Origin: Aselliscus stoliczkanus
Lineage: Eukaryota > Chordata > Mammalia > Chiroptera > Hipposideridae
Length of the DNA: 64,000 bases
Direction of reading: 5' to 3'
NCBI GenBank assembly: GCA_033961575.1
Contig: CM066732.1
Location: 54,825,001-54,889,000, forward strand
The notes under the pieces were generated by a model. That model did not search any database. It was given only the letters and a program-made list of their open reading frames with translations, and was not told where the DNA came from. The translations under genes and the position numbers were made by a program. Positions 10,800 to 23,390 of the stretch are shown here, piece by piece; the first letter of the stretch is position 1, and each line of letters starts with the position of its first letter.

Positions 10800-12285
10800 T
10801 GTAAGTTCCGAGTCCTGTGCCCTCTGCCTGGCAGGGTGAGCCCAGCTCCACTGAGAAGGGCACAGTTTCAGGATGCCTGCCTGCCTGCATGCACGGCGCT
10901 TCTTCAGGATTGCAAGGAAAGTGAAGCCAGTGGAAAACTTCTTTTTGCATCAAAACAGTGACTTAGATCCCTAACCCAGAGGGAAGAAAATGAGGTATAG
11001 AGAACCCGTTGATACCCCTTTCCTTTTGTGCTTTTGATCACACAGTATTGGGGATGAATCCTAGCACAGGTGTCTCTTGCCAGCCCCAAATCTTTTTCTC
11101 CCAACATGGAGACTCTGCTCCCCCATTTCCCAGAGACTGTCGTGGGCATCGCTTTGCCTCGGGCTCAGACGGTCAGCTGTTGTTAGCGAGAGGCCAGGCC
11201 ATGGTCTCTCTCTGCGCCTGCCCTCTGCCCCACACTCTTGGTCCACCAGGACGGGTGGGCTTGGAGCCTTTGGACGGCCCTCCACGCAGAGGGCCGAGTG
11301 TGCACAGTTGCTTGTTCTTCAATGGGGAGAAAAGTCTTCGTTGACTTCGCGTATTTGTGTGCATTATGGAAACAATCCATCCATCCAAGTATTTAGGAGG
11401 CATTGCGGGGCTCCCGGGAGTGGTCATCCTGAGTCTGTCTCAAGCAGAGATGCGGCTCTCTTTGTATGTTTGGGGATGTGTGACATTTCCCCCACTAACT
11501 ACTGTATGTCAACAGCAGGTTTTGAGCAGGCGCAGCGTGAACGCGGCGGCGGCTTTCATGAGCTCTTCGGCTGCGGTTTAAGCCCGGCAGAGCCGGACTC
11601 CTACCCGTACAGTTCTCTGGCTCAATTCACTTTGCACAAAGGAAAGTATGATAATCCGAGCCGTGGGGCGATGACGGGATCAGCATGTCAGCACACTGCA
11701 AGAAAGATCGCCGTGACTTTGGAGTTTGAATTTCATCCTCGAAAATTTGCAGTGGTGCCTCAAGTGAGGGTCCTGCACCTAGTAGGTGCTTGGAAAACGT
11801 TCATGGAATGACTTTTTCTGAGAATTGTCTTGTGCCTGAGAATGAGTGGAAGAAAGTTTGGGGTGGGGTCCAAGAATTTGAATTTCTAGAGCCTGGTCCA
11901 TGCACCCCACTTGCAGACCCACTGGTCCCGCGTAATCCACTGAGCTGATGGTCACTGCCCAGACCCCGTGGGAGTGGGCGCTGGGGCCTCCAGAACCCAC
12001 CCTCCTACCCCCCAGGGTAGCTCTGTGCACCTCGGTTTCACACCTCCTCCGGAAGCTTTCATTTGAAAAAGTTTTATGGATAGAAAAGAATGTTTGCAAA
12101 CCTCCAAAGGAAAGGCAGAACTTTTCATCGTGGGGATGGTGAATATTCCTTGGCCATCTTTGCTGGCAGACACCGATGCTGCCCTCTCCTGTGGTAAGTG
12201 TTTCACAGGCTCACACCCACGGGGGGGCCTGGCCTGGTGTGGGGCAGCGCGGCGGACAGTGAAGTCACACGTGGGCAGCTGGTGG
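10800..12285. other. Unique non-coding sequence with one L2 tail
   Basis: No gene seen. At 11,755-11,812 'gggtcctgcacctagtaggtgcttggaaaacg' resembles an L2 3' tail. A local CpG cluster occurs at about 11,528-11,600 ('gaacgcggcggcggctttca'). The 244-codon frame crossing this region runs into the L2 tail and has no domain, so it is not called a gene. Confidence 0.5.
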
Positions 12286-12450
12286 TGCCTACTGACTGTT
12301 TACCAAGTGCCAGGCACTGTCCTGTTTTGTGTGCATGACATCATTTAATTCTTGTAATGACCTCATGAAATAAGTCCTTCATTATCCCATTTCGTGTGTC
12401 CCCCAAGTATTTGAAGTTGCCTCCCAGGTTAAGAGCAGGTCTGTGAAAAT
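12285..12450 (-). mobile_element. MIR SINE
   Basis: Reverse-strand MIR: 'tttaccaagtgccaggcactg…catcatttaattcttgtaatgacctcatgaaataagt…attatcccattt'. This follows the MIR minus-strand sequence in order, with divergence typical of its age. Confidence 0.8.
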
Positions 12451-12454
12451 GGCG

Positions 12455-13600
12455 GTCATTGATGCAGAAGCGGAGTGACACTCGACCACGGAGCACAATG
12501 GCCGGGCTTGATGGGGCTGGTGTTTTGGGAGGAGAGCAGATTACAGCCCCGTCAGTCCTGCGGGTCCAGGTGCCCACTGCTGGGGTGACGGGCCGGGGCC
12601 CGGTGACAGAGCGCAGAACCCCTGGCTGCCCACAGCTGCCGACCCCTTGCAAGAGGTCGCCGTGGCTGTCCTTGGACAAGGCCCCGCTGGCCAAGCCTCA
12701 TGGGGAATCCGGCCAGTGCACTTCCTGTGAGGTGAGGCGCTCTTCCTTCAGCCCTTCACTGTGCAGAAATGTCTGCGGCCAGCCGGGGAGAGCGCTGGTG
12801 CCTCTCTCCAGGGTCCAGAGCCTGCTTCTGTGGTGGCCGCCTCTGAGCGCAGCATGCTGGCAGCGCCAGAGCTCAGGCGGCTCCCTGCCCGCCCCCCACG
12901 GGGGTCAGGGCATGTCCGACGCAGCAGGCTCTTGCTGGGACTTGGTCTTCCGGCTAGCTGTTGGCCCTGTTCACCTGGCGTGCCGGCTCAGAGGTTGGGG
13001 GAAGGGAGGCACACAGGGACACGCGCTCTGCCAAGCGGCCTCCGGGCCGTTGGCGAGGGAGGGGCTGCAGCATCCTCGGCCCTCAGTTGAGCCCCCTGCT
13101 GTCATGCTTGCGCTTGCACTGGGCTTCCTCCACGTGGCTCGGCCTAAGAGTTTGGAGCTGGTGTTTGGAAGCAGAAAGAAGCCGGGACCAAAACTCACTG
13201 GTGAAGGGTTTGAGACGCCCGGCTGCCTGGTGCGAGGCCCCAGCCAGGAGCCACCCTCTGCTGCTCCCTGGGCTTCAGAGGCTGAGACCATCCCGAAGAG
13301 ACTTCCAAAATCGTCCCAAAGCTGGAAACAATGTCCAGCCTGCGCCCGTTCTTGTCAGTTTGTGGGCATTCCACCTTCAGCATAGGACGAGATGGGGCTA
13401 ATGAAAGGCTGATTTGGAGACCCGACTGTGATGGCATCAGGCACCTTATTACAGAAAGATGCAATTAGAGCATCTCTTCATGTGCCCGGCCAAGATATTC
13501 TTGGGAAAGTTTACATCCATTTGAACCGAGTTTCTCCATAAGTGCTTTTCTTAATAGAACACATTTGACCTCAAGCTGCTGCTTTTTTGAACCCTTGAGG
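12455..13600. other. GC-rich unique non-coding sequence
   Basis: A frame of 308 codons is open on the plus strand (12,459-13,385), but other long frames overlap it on both strands, its translation has no recognisable domain, and there is no splice or promoter context. I treat it as chance. No repeat family is recognised. Confidence 0.5.
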
Positions 13601-13919
13601 GTTTTATGACTGAACTTTAAAGAGGTGGTTCAATTCAGGTGGCTGACGTGTTCTGGAATGGAGCTGCGTCTTGTGGGGGATGAGACAAACCTTCCTCCCA
13701 CAGAGACGCACGTGCCACCGGCCGCTGTGGGGCAGCACCCCGTTTCTTCTGCACAAGATGCAGCCGGACGCTAGACGGACATGCAGACATTGTCTCAGGA
13801 TTTGTGCAGAGGACGGGAGCTCAGGTAAATCAGTGGCATGGACTGGAGTGACATTCACCCCCAGGCAGCCCTCTGTCCAGGCTGGTGAACAGCTGGGGCA
13901 CTGAGTCTGTGTTCTGCTC

Positions 13920-14103
13920 TACACGCGCATGCACACACACACGCACATGCACACACACACGCACACACGCGCACACATGCACGCACACACGCACACATGC
14001 ACACGCACGCACACACGCACGCACATGCACATGCACACACACACGCACACATGCACATGCACGCACATGCACGCATGCACACGCACACGCACGCACATGC
14101 ACG
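13920..14103. repeat. CA/CG/TG compound microsatellite, strictly alternating purine-pyrimidine
   Basis: Built of ACAC, ACGC and ATGC units. I checked each base: from 13,920 to 14,103 purine and pyrimidine alternate without a single break (184 bases). Such tracts with many CG and CA steps are the classical Z-DNA-prone sequence. The repeat also creates long His/Thr or Cys/Val frames on both strands that are artefacts. Confidence 0.97.
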
Positions 14104-14799
14104 GGAGCTCTGGGGCCAGGCGCAGTACTCCATGCAGCCCCCATGCCCACCACTGTCTGCCTGGGCCTCCCAGCACCCCTTCCCTTTAGCATCACCGTCT
14201 AATTCTGGACCCCCATTGGGAATCAAAGGCACAGGACCACCCCGAGTTCAGCGCAGCCCCCAGGGCGCCTCTGGCTGGGGGAGGCACGCCCAGGTGTCCC
14301 ACTCTGGGTCACAGCTGCGTGGCTAGCTGTGCCTGCCCTTCACCTTGTCACCAGCACCCAGGAGCGGTGAGGCCGAAGGCTGGGCTGGCCCGGAGCACGC
14401 CGTGGGCACTTCCTGTTTCGTCCAGGTGGCTCACAGGGAGGGCTTTCCCGCCGTCCAGTGCCTGGACCCAGGTCTCCTGATGGCCATTGGAGTGACAGTT
14501 TCCCGACACTGGGATATTGTGACCGTGGGAAAGGGAACTGTCTGCCGACTGCTTCACCCTGCTTCACCGCAAAGAACCCCTGTAACCCGAGACTCGCCCC
14601 TGGAGACATGCTGTGGTGGGGGGTTCGGCATTCCTGGGAGAACCTGTTTGCCGTGCCGGGACCCCGGCCCAGCCAGGCCTGGAGGCCTGCTGCTCTGGGA
14701 AGGGGCCGCGCGTCTCCATCTCTCACGAACCCCTTTCTCGGTGTGGACGTCCCGGGACTGACTGTGTTAGCACTGAGCCCGCCTTCTAGTGGGTGGGCA

Positions 14800-14975
14800 G
14801 TGCCCCAGCCTGGACTTCGGAAGACTAAATTCTAGTAACTTTTTTCTTGCTTCTCAGCTGGGGGACTTTGGGTCAAACATTTTGAGTTCCTGGACCTCAA
14901 TTTTCTTAGCAATGAAAAGAGAAATTAGGTCTATATGATTCCTAAGAGTCCCTCCAATTCGGAAGTTCTAGCACG
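14800..14975 (+). mobile_element. MIR-type SINE
   Basis: 'gggggactttgggtcaaaca…tcctggacctcaattttc…aatgaaaagagaaattaggtc…agtccctccaattcggaagttct' follows the MIR D/core region and the alternative 3' end with 'GGTCCCTTCCAGCTCT'. Diverged. Confidence 0.65.
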
Positions 14976-15169
14976 TTAAAAACAATCTGCATTTTGGGCC
15001 TGGCAAATTGCATTTTCCCCAGTAGGGGCCTGGAAAAGAGAGCTTGCCGCCTGAGCCTGTGGGCTGTGCGATGTGCGGCCAAGGTCAGCAAGGTAGCCTC
15101 TGTGAGAGAATCGCTCGTATTTACTGAATCGCTGACTTTAATTGGCCCGGGTGCTCCCTTGATAAAAAA

Positions 15170-16130
15170 TGATAATCCTTTGTAAATTACAAATACCTTG
15201 AAATTCACAAATTCTATCACTTGTGTGATTGGCAACATTAAATGGCAACAGCTCATTTAAATAAGCAACATCTGGACATTATTATTTTTAGGGATTTCTC
15301 ATCTGTTGATTTAGAAATCTGGGGCCTTTATGAATGTTGCATGAATATTCTTTTACATTCCCATCTACCGTCAAGACACAAAGAAATAGCCAAAAAATAC
15401 TGTCCAGTGATTCTTTGATGCAGTGCATGTGTTTTTAAACAACAAATCCATTGTGCATGAGGGGAGACATGAAACGGGCTGCCTGAGAGTGGAGGTGGAG
15501 GGGGTAGCTTGCTCTTGGAGGGTTGAGTTGTCCAGATGAGCAGGACAACTCAAAGCCATAGTAGAAAGAAGGTTTTGATTTTATATATAGTACTGTAATG
15601 TTTTAAAATAATGTAATTTTGGACTGATGATATCAGAATACAGTGTTCACCATTTCTCAGAATAATCCAATTTAGAACAATGCGTTGTGAGCAGGTTTGG
15701 TAAAAATAGATCTATCGCCGCCTGGTATAAGATAATGCATTAATTTTTATGAGTGAGTTATGAAGATGTACAACTCGGTTAAGAGTTAGGATAAACATAA
15801 TATTCCTTAATTAATCCATTATGCCATGGTACACATGTGCCATTTTTATTACCTTAAAAATGAAAAATGTTAAAAAAGGAAATTGCTGCTTTTTTATATC
15901 AAAAAAGCCTTTTTTGAAAAATCATAAAATGTCTAATCTCATTCACCATATAATACTAATGAGCTTAACAAGCCATCTCCATGCACAGGTTAGGATAAAA
16001 GGTCGTTGGTTTCTGGCAGTCAAATTCCAGTATTTTTTAGATGAGGCAAAACCTTTCAGCACCAAGTATCGGAAATGGCATTTGTGATTAGGAGCGTTAT
16101 TAATAGCTGTTTATTAATGTAGTCGAGTTT
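15170..16130. other. AT-rich, repeat-poor block (candidate conserved non-coding element)
   Basis: Nearly one kilobase of AT-rich sequence with many homeodomain-type words ('taattttatgagtgag'-like, 'cattaatttttatgag', 'ccttaattaatccattat', 'attaatagctgtttattaat'). No transposon signature is recognised. The flanks are GC-rich. Candidate enhancer cluster by analogy; conservation is untested. Confidence 0.4.
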
Positions 16131-16250
16131 GAGACATTCCTACCATACCCTCCCTGCATTTGCTAAACCTTAGGGCTGTGGAAGCCACGGGCATTTGCGG
16201 GGTCCTGGCCTGCTGACCTGGCCTGCAGCCGTCCGAGTGAGGAGCGGGCC

Positions 16251-16268
16251 CCCACACACACACACAGA
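16251..16268. repeat. Short (CA)n
   Basis: CCCCCACACACACACACA, a short dinucleotide run in otherwise unique GC-rich sequence. Confidence 0.8.
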
Positions 16269-16817
16269 GCTGTGTGACACCACCCTCCAGCCCCTCAAGC
16301 CTCTCAGGACCCTCGACGGTGATTTTCTGGCGCCTCTCTGCTCCCCAAGCACGTTCCTTTCCTCTGGGTGTCAGTGTCATCTGCCCGCTCTTTCTTTTGT
16401 GTGGGCACTGAACTGGCATGGCGCGGACACCTTTGGCTCCGCTGGCCTTGTTACGGAAAAGAATTGCCCGGTGGGTTGGGGCAATGGCCAACAGCGGGCT
16501 GGAATCATGAAGCTGAAAGTGATATTGCCGACTGGAGGTCATTTTTCCCAACTGAGGGCAATAGCGTGCCACTATAAACTGCACATTGCAGTCAGTATAT
16601 GTTTTATTAAACCATTTAGGGAACTTGGGAGCCATTTCATTTAAACTTCCTGCGTGGTGTAGCTCAGGGCGGAGCTCAGAGCCACAAAAGAGGTCTGAGT
16701 AACTTACAGCAACAGCCCGAGAGTCCAGCAGGACGCACACAGCGGGAGCCCGGCCGGGTTGGACCCAGTACTCTAGGACGCCTCGACACGACACTTGAGT
16801 TCACAAGCATGCATGCA

Positions 16818-16852
16818 GGCACACGTGTGTGTGTGTGTATGCACGTGCGTGC
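16818..16852. repeat. (TG)n microsatellite
   Basis: 'cacacgtgtgtgtgtgtgta' followed by 'tgcacgtgcgtgcc'. It directly precedes a MIR fragment. Confidence 0.9.
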
Positions 16853-16940
16853 CTTCTAACCGGCTCCGTGACCTTGGGCAAAACTCTTAGCCTCTCTAGG
16901 GCTGTTTCTGCTACTGCAAAGTAGGGGCGTTGGATTCCAA
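16853..16940 (+). mobile_element. MIR SINE fragment
   Basis: 'ccggctccgtgaccttgggcaaaactcttagcctctctagggc…ctgcaaagtaggggcgttgg' matches the MIR segment 'GCTGTGTGACCTTGGGCAAGTTACTTAACCTCTCTGGGC…TGTAAAATGGGG'. Confidence 0.8.
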
Positions 16941-17284
16941 TTCAGAGGCAGGGGACCCTTCCAGATCAGGAACCCCCTGAAATGCTGGGATGGTGGGGTC
17001 CCCTGGAACTGTGGTGCTGGCATTCCCCGTCAGCCTCCTGGTCGTTGCATTGGAAAGTCTGCCTTTCTCCCAGGAGACATCCTGGTGTGATGTTTTGATA
17101 GGCCCTGGGGACGGGCCCTGCCCAGCGGCGCTGTCTGGATCCTCAGCAGGGGGAACAGCAAAGGCACCTTAGTTCTCACACTAAGCAGGAGGCTCTTCCG
17201 ATGATGCTTTGGGTGTGAGGGGTGGGGACGCTGAGGGGAGGGTGTGCTGGGATCAGAGCCCTGGGCCCCAGGGCCAAGCTGACA

Positions 17285-17370
17285 GGGCGGGGAGTACCTC
17301 TCTGTCCTCCAAGCATCAGTTCTTCTGTCTGTGAAGTGGGGCGGCTGTGATGGGAGCAGTGCAGCTGTTA
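17285..17370 (+). mobile_element. Possible MIR fragment
   Basis: 'cctccaagcatcagttcttctgtctgtgaagtggggcggctgtgatggg' resembles the MIR 'CTCAGTTTCCTCATCTGTAAAATGGGG' segment. Short; moderate confidence. Confidence 0.5.
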
Positions 17371-17629
17371 TCTGACCCCCGCCTGCGAAGGTCCAGTGAG
17401 CGGACCTCGTAAGCTGTGAAGTGTCATAGGAACCATGGTCTTATCATTATCGATAACTTTGTGATTATGATTAGCCCCGAGGCCCCCCTGAACTGCACGC
17501 CTGTGAATCCTGCACTCACTGTTTGCACCTGTGAGTAAAGGCGGACGGCAGATGAGATGTGCTTTGCCTTGCAAAGGAACGGGCAGGGTGCAGCCAGGCA
17601 TTTGGGCTTTTCAGCCCTAACCGGTGGTC

Positions 17630-17860
17630 TTTAGTAGGTGGCCTTAATTCTGCCAAGTTACATAACCAAATCTTTTGTCTAATTGGTAACTATATTTAGA
17701 AGGTAGAGAAATATGTGAGCTATTCGTTTCGATTAAATTTTTTATTATACACTCTGCATTTGGATTGACAACTATTAATATTAAAGAGCTTGGCCAAATT
17801 GAAATTTGTATTGCTGGAGAGACTTAAATATAATGTATGATGCTGAGGAAAAAAGAAGTC
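17630..17860. other. AT-rich, repeat-poor block (candidate conserved non-coding element)
   Basis: AT-rich island with words such as 'gtctaattggtaac', 'gattaaattttttattat' and 'aactattaatattaaag', set between GC-rich flanks. No repeat family is recognised. Confidence 0.4.
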
Positions 17861-17869
17861 CAGGGACTG

Positions 17870-20140
17870 TGGGAATTACCAGGCTGGGTGCAGACAGGTC
17901 CTGTCCAGGTGCTGTGTGTGCTGGGGAGAACCAGGCCGCCGCTGCCGCTGTGGAGAGGGGCAGGAGGGGCTCTGCAAAGCCGGGACCCCAGGTGCCTTCA
18001 TGGAGATGACGCTACGTCAAGATGGGGAGCACGTAGGAACCCATGATACCGGTACCTTTTTATAATGGCTGTCTGTCTCCGTCACTGGTAAGGAGGTTTG
18101 GGGAGAAAGCAGGGGAAGTCATTCTAAAACAGGAAGCAAGCATCACCAGTGTAGGGAGGGCCTGGCTTCTTCAGAAGGCCCAAAGCAGACTAGAGGGATG
18201 TCGTCAAGTCCTCGGGGGGTTGAAGGCTCTGTCCAGTAAGAGCGAGGCCCCACGGCCACGGCCGGGTGGGGACTTCCAGCTCTAACCGCTGCAGGCAGGC
18301 CTGGGCTCAGACCTGGGGTTTCGTCCCTTCTAACAGTGGGGCTCAGTTCCTTCTAACGATGCCTGTGGCCAGGTTGTCACATGCAGGAGCCTACAGCATG
18401 GGTGCAAAGACCCTGCAGGTCTGCAGGGACCGGGGTTCAGATGGAGAAGTGAGGTGTCGGGGTCCACACAGCCTCAGAGCGACAGACGTGGGACTAGAAC
18501 TCAGCTCTAGAGCTCAGCCTGTGGGCAGTCAAGAGAAAGCATCTTCTTTTGGAGTCTGCAGCTTTATGGAGCTGACGGTGAGGGTGCAGCCCATGCACCA
18601 CCTGCCTGCAACTCCTGTTGGTTGGTCCTCACATGCCCCAGGCACTGCCCCCCTCCACATGGGGCCTCTTGCTGTGCCCTCTGTCTGGGAGGTCCAGTCC
18701 GTCCCCATGCTCCAGGCAAGCTCCCCAGAGGCCCAGGCTGCACAGTGTCCCTCTGCGGTGCCCCCTCACTATTCCCACGAGCCTCACCTGTCCGCTCACT
18801 GTCCCCAAGGGTGAGGCGTGCTCCTCCCCCCCTTGCGCAGCGCCCCCGGGGCCTGCACACCACGCAAAGGAGAGAGAGATGGCAACTTCACGCTCGGTGC
18901 TGTAGTTCCTTCATTCATACCTTTTCTCCACTGGACTACACTTAGTTTGATCTGTGATTTTTGCATAACGTTCCCCAATATTGGTGGTTCTTATTCAGTG
19001 CATTTTACCAACACGTGAGGTTTTCACCTGCAGACATTTTGGTTCCGGACACTTTGATTATGTGTCATTTTTAAATATCCAGCAGCTCCAGGTTGGGAGA
19101 TGGTTTCCTGAGGCCCAGCTGCTGTCCCGGGCCTGCTGGGAAGGGGCCAGGGAGTGCCCCTTGTGTTTTCACTGTTTCAAGCCTGCTCTGTCTCCCAGAT
19201 GGCCCTCGGAGGGCAGGACCACAGCCTAGCCCGCCCCCACTGGTTAGCTCAGTGGCTGGCACATCATGCCCAAGACAGGTCTCTGTGATGAAGCGATGGG
19301 TGCAGGGCTGACGGTGCAGGGCAGTGATGGGCTGACCGGAGGCGTGTCCCAGGACAGCTCGCAAGGGGTTTCTTTATCACTAAGTTTCTCTGATCGGCTA
19401 GGTTCACAGTTTCTCTGGAAATCAGAGAGCCCAAGGGCTCTCTGTCTAAGAAAAGGGAGTCCAGGTATCTGTTCGTGACACACACTCACATTCTCATGCC
19501 CCTCGGCCCACACGGCCACCGCTGCTTCCCGAGGCCAGCAGCTGCGACTCCCACTGGGGGCTCCCACTCGCCTCTGGGGTCAGCGCTGGTGGGAGCCGGT
19601 GGATAGACACCCCTCAGGGTCTGGGAGCCCCCAGGGCCGCAGTGGGTATGGCTGAGGCCTGGTTGTCCTCCGTCAGCTCACTCCACACTGTTTCCCCAGC
19701 ACCTGACCAGCACTTCTGGGGTCACCTCCTACAGGACCCCTGCCTCCCTGAGTTCCAGGGCTGAGGCCACACTTTCTTCCTGCTGGGCCTCTGCTTCCCC
19801 AGGTGAGGTGGACAGTGCGGGCTCCCCGCCTCTGCAGGGACCGCGGCTGTGGGCAGAGCCTGCCGCGGGGCCTGAGCAGCAGCAGGGGTCCTGAGGAAAA
19901 GGAGCCCACCTCCGGCCACTTGGAGGGCTCTCCCCCGAGGATGGGCTCAGGGGCCACGGCGGGCCTCAGGACACCAGGAGCCCCAGCCCTTTCTGGAAGC
20001 TGGCTGGGCTTCAGGCAGGAGGGGCCGGCGCGAGCGGACAGAGGCCTGTGCCGGCGGCGCCCCCCTCGCCTTGCCCGCCACGGCGCAGGGCCTGGGCTGG
20101 GCGCAGAGTAGGGCCACTCAGCACGTTCGTCGATTTGATG
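17870..20140. other. GC-rich unique non-coding sequence
   Basis: Mostly unique. Part of 19,180-19,290 ('ctcccagatggccctcggagggcagg…gtggctggcacatcatgcc') looks like a worn L2 3' end. From about 19,790 to 20,110 the sequence is CpG-rich ('ggcgcgagcggacagagg', 'gtgccggcggcgccc') and could be a small CpG island, although no exon or core promoter is evident. Confidence 0.45.
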
Positions 20141-20159
20141 TGACGGAGGGTCACGTCGG

Positions 20160-20650
20160 TTTCTTTCCCTCCAAATTTTAATATCAGATTCATTTATCAT
20201 GCTGACTACGACTGACAGATGCTCACATTATTCACCCATTTACTCATTTGCTCATGAAATGTGCGTGATGAGTAATGGTTTGGCCTTATTGGCAGTTCTA
20301 ACACTACACTCCTTTTTCCCAAAGGTCAGTGGCTTGCCGGCTGACCAGGCCAGCCCGTGCACACCCTGGGGAGATTTGTAAAGAGACACTCATGGCGCCG
20401 CCGAGACCTCGGCGCTGACTTCCCCTCCACTCCCGCCCAGGCTCAGTGCCCGAGTCCTCTCGCCCACAGCAACATGGCCGCCTTTCCTCCGCCGATTCAT
20501 TTCAAGTTCAGGCCCAAAGACCCATGAGAATCAGAAGGGGTGTGTGTCTTGGCTCTGTGAGGCTCTGACCCCAAGTGTTTTGATGGACACATGGGGACTG
20601 TCAGGGGTGTCAGGGGTATCCCAAGACCGAAACATCTCTGGGTTTGCTTT
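20160..20650. other. Unique non-coding sequence
   Basis: Mixed composition. An AT-rich start ('tttaatatcagattcattta') gives way to GC-rich sequence. No gene or repeat is recognised. Confidence 0.5.
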
Positions 20651-20654
20651 TGGC

Positions 20655-21395
20655 CTTTGCCTACAAGTGCACGAATTCCAAAGTGATTTTTAACCCATGA
20701 TTTTGACTTAGAAAATTGGAAAGTGGCTATGAGTTTGTGTTAGAAAGAGGGGGGAATGTTCTGGAAAATCCAGTTTCAGTAAAGTTACTTCGAAGTGCAG
20801 AGATCTGCCGTCTAGTGTGTTGTTTTATGGTAACTTTCTCTATGCAGCTGTGTTTGCTGCAAAACTCACATTTCTGTATGGAACACTGAATGAAATATGA
20901 ATGTGCTTTTTACAATTTAGTACTTTTAATAAAGGATTTGTGAGCAAAAAGCTTAAGTACAAGAATCACAAAACATATAGATAAAAATATAGCCATAATC
21001 ACACATCAAACCCCAGAAAATTCATTACGTAGAGAACATCAGTAATTGAGAGAAGTTGAGAGAACCGACAGAAAAATAATATATATGCCCAGAATTCTGA
21101 AGGCATGAATCCTTTTAGCTGGGCTCAGGGCTTCTGAGTTCTCTAGGGGGGGTGTTTTATTACAGCGGATGCTTTACTTAGAAGGATGTAATTTATTATC
21201 ATTGGATTCACATGGCAACATGAATTTGAATTTGGGTTTCTGGGAGAAGTTTACAATTAGTCCCCTCATATATATTTATGGCTTTGAAAAACACTTGATG
21301 TTAAAATAATTTAAATGCCTTACCTATTTTTTGACTGATCTATGAAATATTGCCTTTTTAAGAAAAACAAAACCAAAAAAACAACAAAAAAACTA
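20655..21395. other. AT-rich block ending in an A-rich run
   Basis: AT-rich sequence without a recognised transposon, closing with an A-rich low-complexity stretch at 21,360-21,395 (AAAACAAAACC/AAAAAAACAAC). The A-rich run could be the tail of a worn retrotransposed copy, but no source is recognisable upstream. Confidence 0.4.
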
Positions 21396-21399
21396 GCCG

Positions 21400-23390
21400 C
21401 TGTTGAGCGAATTGTGTTTGTCATGTCCGGGGGACGCTGTGATTAGGCACATGCCGTGCCCACAGCCTTTAGGTGCAGAAGAAGGTTCAGCTACCCACAC
21501 CCTTAGGCACCCTGGGCTTCCAGGAGGCGTGCCTCCACTTTTCCAGAGTCCCATTGTTGCCTCCCTGGAAACCTCCCCTGGGCTCTGGGAGCAGACAGCA
21601 GGGAGAGGACTAACGGAAGATCCAAGATCCGGAAGATCTGTTGGGAAGGCCTGCCTGCTTCTCTCCTCTCTGCTAAGCCCAGCGCCCCTCTCGCCCAGTC
21701 GGCGGGGATCCCCCCTTCGACACATCCCCGTTCCGTCATAACATTTAGGGGTTGTCCTTTTTCTATTAAAATACAGTAAGAACTTGATTATGTGTTTCAG
21801 TGTTTCTCGGCCTGACCCACCAGCAAGCCTGGCGACAATGATTTAGCGATTGGCTCCTGTTCGCTGCCAATGCGGGGAGCTGGTGGGGCCTGACATTTCC
21901 TCCTCGCTGTGCTGAAGCTTTTAGCGAGTTGCTCTGCTTACCCAGGAAGCAGTGGAACTTGGCCTCCCCGTGCAGATGGGTGACACGTCCCCTTCACACG
22001 GGCGCGCTCCCCTAACCTTCCTGGGTGGCTTCCGATGACTTAAACACAGTAATTGGCATGGAGGTCTGAGCTTTACTATATGATATTAAATCATCCTTTT
22101 CTAGAAACAAATCTGCAAAGCATACCATTCATTATGTGAAGGCCTGTATTTACACGGGTCTGGCTGGCGCACGGCGGCGTCCGGGAGGACTTACGAGGCG
22201 CATCTCAAAGGGCGCCCACTGTCCCCTGCGGAGGCCAGAGCCCAGGGGTACAGGTGTTGGGGTTTTCTCCAGCAGCTTGGCACGTAAAGGGTAATGTTAC
22301 CCTAAAAATGTTCAAAACGTGGATTAAGATGAACGTGACTGCTATGGCATTATTTTGAGGGGGATTTGGCGATCTCTCCATGTAGTCTGGTGAAGTTATT
22401 TTTCATACGAGCCGTGCTTTTCTTGAAACAAAGAATTATCAGTCATAAGTCCTGAAGACTGACATGAGGAAGGAGAAAGCTTTAGAAAGAGAAGATTTTT
22501 TTTTTTAAGGGACTTACAAAGCTGGTACCCACCTCCAGCTGGGGTGGAATTCTGGATTGGTACCATGTTGGTTCCCTTGCTGCCTGGCAGGGAGAGGGCA
22601 CTGGACGTCCCTAGGCCCCGAGTGTTAAATGAGAACTGATCACTACAGGCCATGGGCAACGGCCGCATGGCACGGAGGCCTGACAGGAAAGTCCTTGAGA
22701 ATCTTTTGAGACTCCTGTGTCCTGAGGGTCACTTCTCTCTAGACAGCTGGGGTCCTGGAGGTTTCTGGAAGTCTCTCTGTGGTTATAACAGGGCTCAGAC
22801 GAGGCCGAGTGCTCTCCCTGGACTCCAGGCAGCCCGTCCGTCCCCTGGGCAGCTCGGCTCCAGGCCATCTCCCGTGACTCCCGGGGAGGGCGCTGTGGGA
22901 TGGGGTTGTGGCGGTGAGGCCCGGAGACGGCTTACGGGGCGCTCCAGTTACACCCTGATTCGCAGCACTGCTCGCACGTCTCCCTCACCCCTCTCTCTGC
23001 CCAACTGGCCAGGCCAGGCCAGCTCTCCCCACGGCCTGGAACACATGAGCTTGGAGAAGAAGGGTCCTCGGACAAGTGGGAGAGTTTCCCACCCTGGTCT
23101 GGGGATAAAGTTTGGAACAAGACAGCAAGGAGCCCTTGGGGGCACAAGAGCAGAAATCAAAGCCAACAAAAACCTGAAAACGCAGAGTGAGAGGAGAGGC
23201 GGCCAGAGAGCGGAACCTCTCGGAAGTGTTTGCTTCGTCTTTCCGACCGCTCTCTGGGCCGTCTCCAGCAACACACGTGAGCCGTGGAAACGGGCAGGGG
23301 CACAGCAAGGCTTCCAGTGGCTGAGCGAGACTGCGTGTCCGACGGGTATCGAGTGGCCAAGCACGCAGTGGCTTCCGTGTCTAAAAACGA
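21400..23390. other. Unique non-coding sequence, GC-rich
   Basis: No confident repeat family. Small AT-rich islands lie at about 22,060-22,150 and 22,290-22,345. A 315-codon plus frame (22,652-23,599) is the longest in the window, but it overlaps antisense frames of 138, 130 and 107 codons, its translation shows no domain, and it runs into the AT-rich block beyond 23.4 kb. I do not call it a gene. Confidence 0.5.

Noticed and set aside
12459..13385. 308-codon plus frame
   Set aside because: Biased composition, competing frames in the same interval on both strands, no domain.
13855..14326. His/Thr-rich and Cys/Val-rich frames on both strands
   Set aside because: Produced entirely by the alternating CA/CG/TG microsatellite.
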